A stretch of 64,000 nt of DNA from Rivularia sp963920925 (GTDB lineage Bacteria > Cyanobacteriota > Cyanobacteriia > Cyanobacteriales > Nostocaceae). The stretch covers positions 1-64,000 of the forward strand of contig NZ_CAWUDI010000020.1 of assembly GCF_963920925.1 (NCBI RefSeq), read 5' to 3'. The notes beneath the pieces are model-generated. The model saw only the letters and a list, made by a program, of their open reading frames with translations. It did no database searches and was not told where the DNA came from. The translations under genes were made by a program, and so were the position numbers. Positions 63,267-64,000 of this stretch are shown here, piece by piece. The first letter of the stretch is position 1. Every line of letters starts with the position of its first letter.

Positions 63267-64000
63267 CTAATTCCGATTCTCAACCGCAGCCGAAGCACGA
63301 ATTGATTCTGCAACGAAAGCAACAATTGCAGATACTATTATTAAAATTACACTTAAAGCATTGATATCTGGTTTTACACCTGTTCTAATGCGGCTAAAAA
63401 TTTCCATTGGTAAAGTATTTGAACCGCTACCAGCTGTAAAACTTGCAATTAGAAAGTCATCCAAACTAAGCACAAAAGCTAACAAGCAACCAGCAATAAT
63501 TCCCGGCATTAATTGCGGCAACAATACTTTAACAAAAGCTTGAAAAGGTGTAGCGCCTAAATCTAATGCAGCTTCTTCTAAATGAGGATCTAAATTAGTT
63601 AATCGAGAAGAAACTACAACAGCTATATATGCTAAACAAAATACTACATGAGCCGCAATGATAGTCCATACGCTCAGACGAATTGCAAACGCCGCCAAAA
63701 AAACTAAAGTAGCCACCGCGATCGCAATGTCGGGGATAATCAACGGTAAATAAGATATTCCTCGATATAAACCCTTCCCCAGAAAGCGATAACGCGCCAA
63801 ACCCACCGCCATCAATGTTCCCAGCACCGCAGAAATACTGACAGCACTAAAAGCAACTATCAAACTATTTTGTAAAGCCGATAAAATCCGCTCATCCCCG
63901 AATAACTTTTCATACCATTCCCAAGTAAATCCTTCCCAAGCTCCGCTATAAGGTGACTTATTGAAACTATAAAAAGCGAGTACTGCGATCGGTAAATACA
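63267..64000 (-). CDS. potC: Polyamine-type ABC transporter permease (PotC-like), 5' end outside the window
   Basis: At least 244 residues; the frame is open to the right edge and starts there with YLPIAVLAFYSFNKSPYSGA, so the N-terminus is cut off. Six helices expected; the membrane signature is GRYRF-like ARYRFLGKGLYRGISYLPLI, and the EAA loop EEAALDLGATPFQAFVKVLL is canonical for binding the ATPase subunit. Spermidine/putrescine uptake is the best guess. Downstream heptamer repeats follow its stop. Confidence 0.88.
   Translation of the reverse strand, partial: YLPIAVLAFYSFNKSPYSGAWEGFTWEWYEKLFGDERILSALQNSLIVAFSAVSISAVLGTLMAVGLARYRFLGKGLYRGISYLPLIIPDIAIAVATLVFLAAFAIRLSVWTIIAAHVVFCLAYIAVVVSSRLTNLDPHLEEAALDLGATPFQAFVKVLLPQLMPGIIAGCLLAFVLSLDDFLIASFTAGSGSNTLPMEIFSRIRTGVKPDINALSVILIIVSAIVAFVAESIRASAAVENRN

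Overview
The window comes from a filamentous, probably heterocyst-forming (Nostocales-type) cyanobacterium. The evidence is petG, ndhD1 and a membrane-anchored c-type cytochrome for photosynthetic electron flow, the HIP1 octamer gcgatcgc scattered through genes, families that are essentially cyanobacterial (DUF3370, DUF928, DUF4278, DUF1517, CoaR with a precorrin-isomerase-like domain, CHAT and CHASE2 proteins), AT-rich intergenic DNA, and many short palindromic and heptamer-type repeats. The genus cannot be read from the sequence alone; Rivularia/Calothrix-like genomes would fit.

Layout. 0-0.6 kb: the 3' end of a 5S rRNA gene, its terminator and a decayed TPR gene cut by a repeat element. 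0.6-8.3 kb: mostly housekeeping genes (DUF3370 protein, hisH, rsmD, petG, CytM-like cytochrome, TspO-related protein, SDR, flavodoxin-like protein, methyltransferase). 8.3-14.5 kb: an accessory island with an IS5-type transposase remnant, a two-gene operon of P-loop ATPases (one carrying about 100 residues of a four-residue Gly-Val-Ala repeat), two small membrane proteins, an unexplained inverted repeat and a decayed NACHT-type NTPase. 14.5-17.5 kb: an ECF sigma/anti-sigma pair divergent from a Tat-exported ferritin-like protein, then a close paralogue of the methyltransferase seen 9 kb earlier. 17.6-24.7 kb: GHL10 glycosidase-like lipoprotein/exported protein, small proteins (PG-binding, DUF4278), DCC protein, ndhD1, MFS transporter. 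24.8-26.1 kb: a VapBC-like toxin-antitoxin pair lying between two diverged direct repeats. 26.3-34.6 kb: CPA2 antiporter with USP domains, mntP, the divergent coaT/coaR cobalt-efflux pair with a readable MerR-type operator, dinB. 34.6-47.3 kb: a polysaccharide locus, all on the minus strand (Alg14/Alg13-like pair, Wzc-like kinase, Wzy-like polymerase, four glycosyltransferases, a flippase, an acyltransferase). 48.3-64 kb: DUF1517 protein, Ser/Thr kinase-FGE fusion, Rpn-type nuclease, VTT-domain protein, then a minus-strand signalling/secretion cluster (DUF928, CHASE2 hybrid kinase, REC-histidine kinase, a broken haemagglutinin-like gene, CHAT-TPR protease-like protein), and the 3' part of a potC-like permease running off the edge.

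How the parts work together. The polysaccharide genes make one probable transcription unit: chain initiation/extension by glycosyltransferases, flipping, polymerisation, and length control/export by the tyrosine autokinase. coaR and coaT form a self-contained cobalt sensor/efflux switch. The two island ATPases are spaced 8 bp apart and next to a NACHT relic, so a conflict (defence) role is a reasonable but unproven inference.

Repeats are a main theme of the window. One palindromic element has inserted in frame, in opposite orientations, inside two different protein genes (kinase-FGE and CHAT). Another truncates a TPR gene. Two polysaccharide genes end inside simple repeats. These, and the Gly-zipper ATPase operon, are the observations most worth following up.
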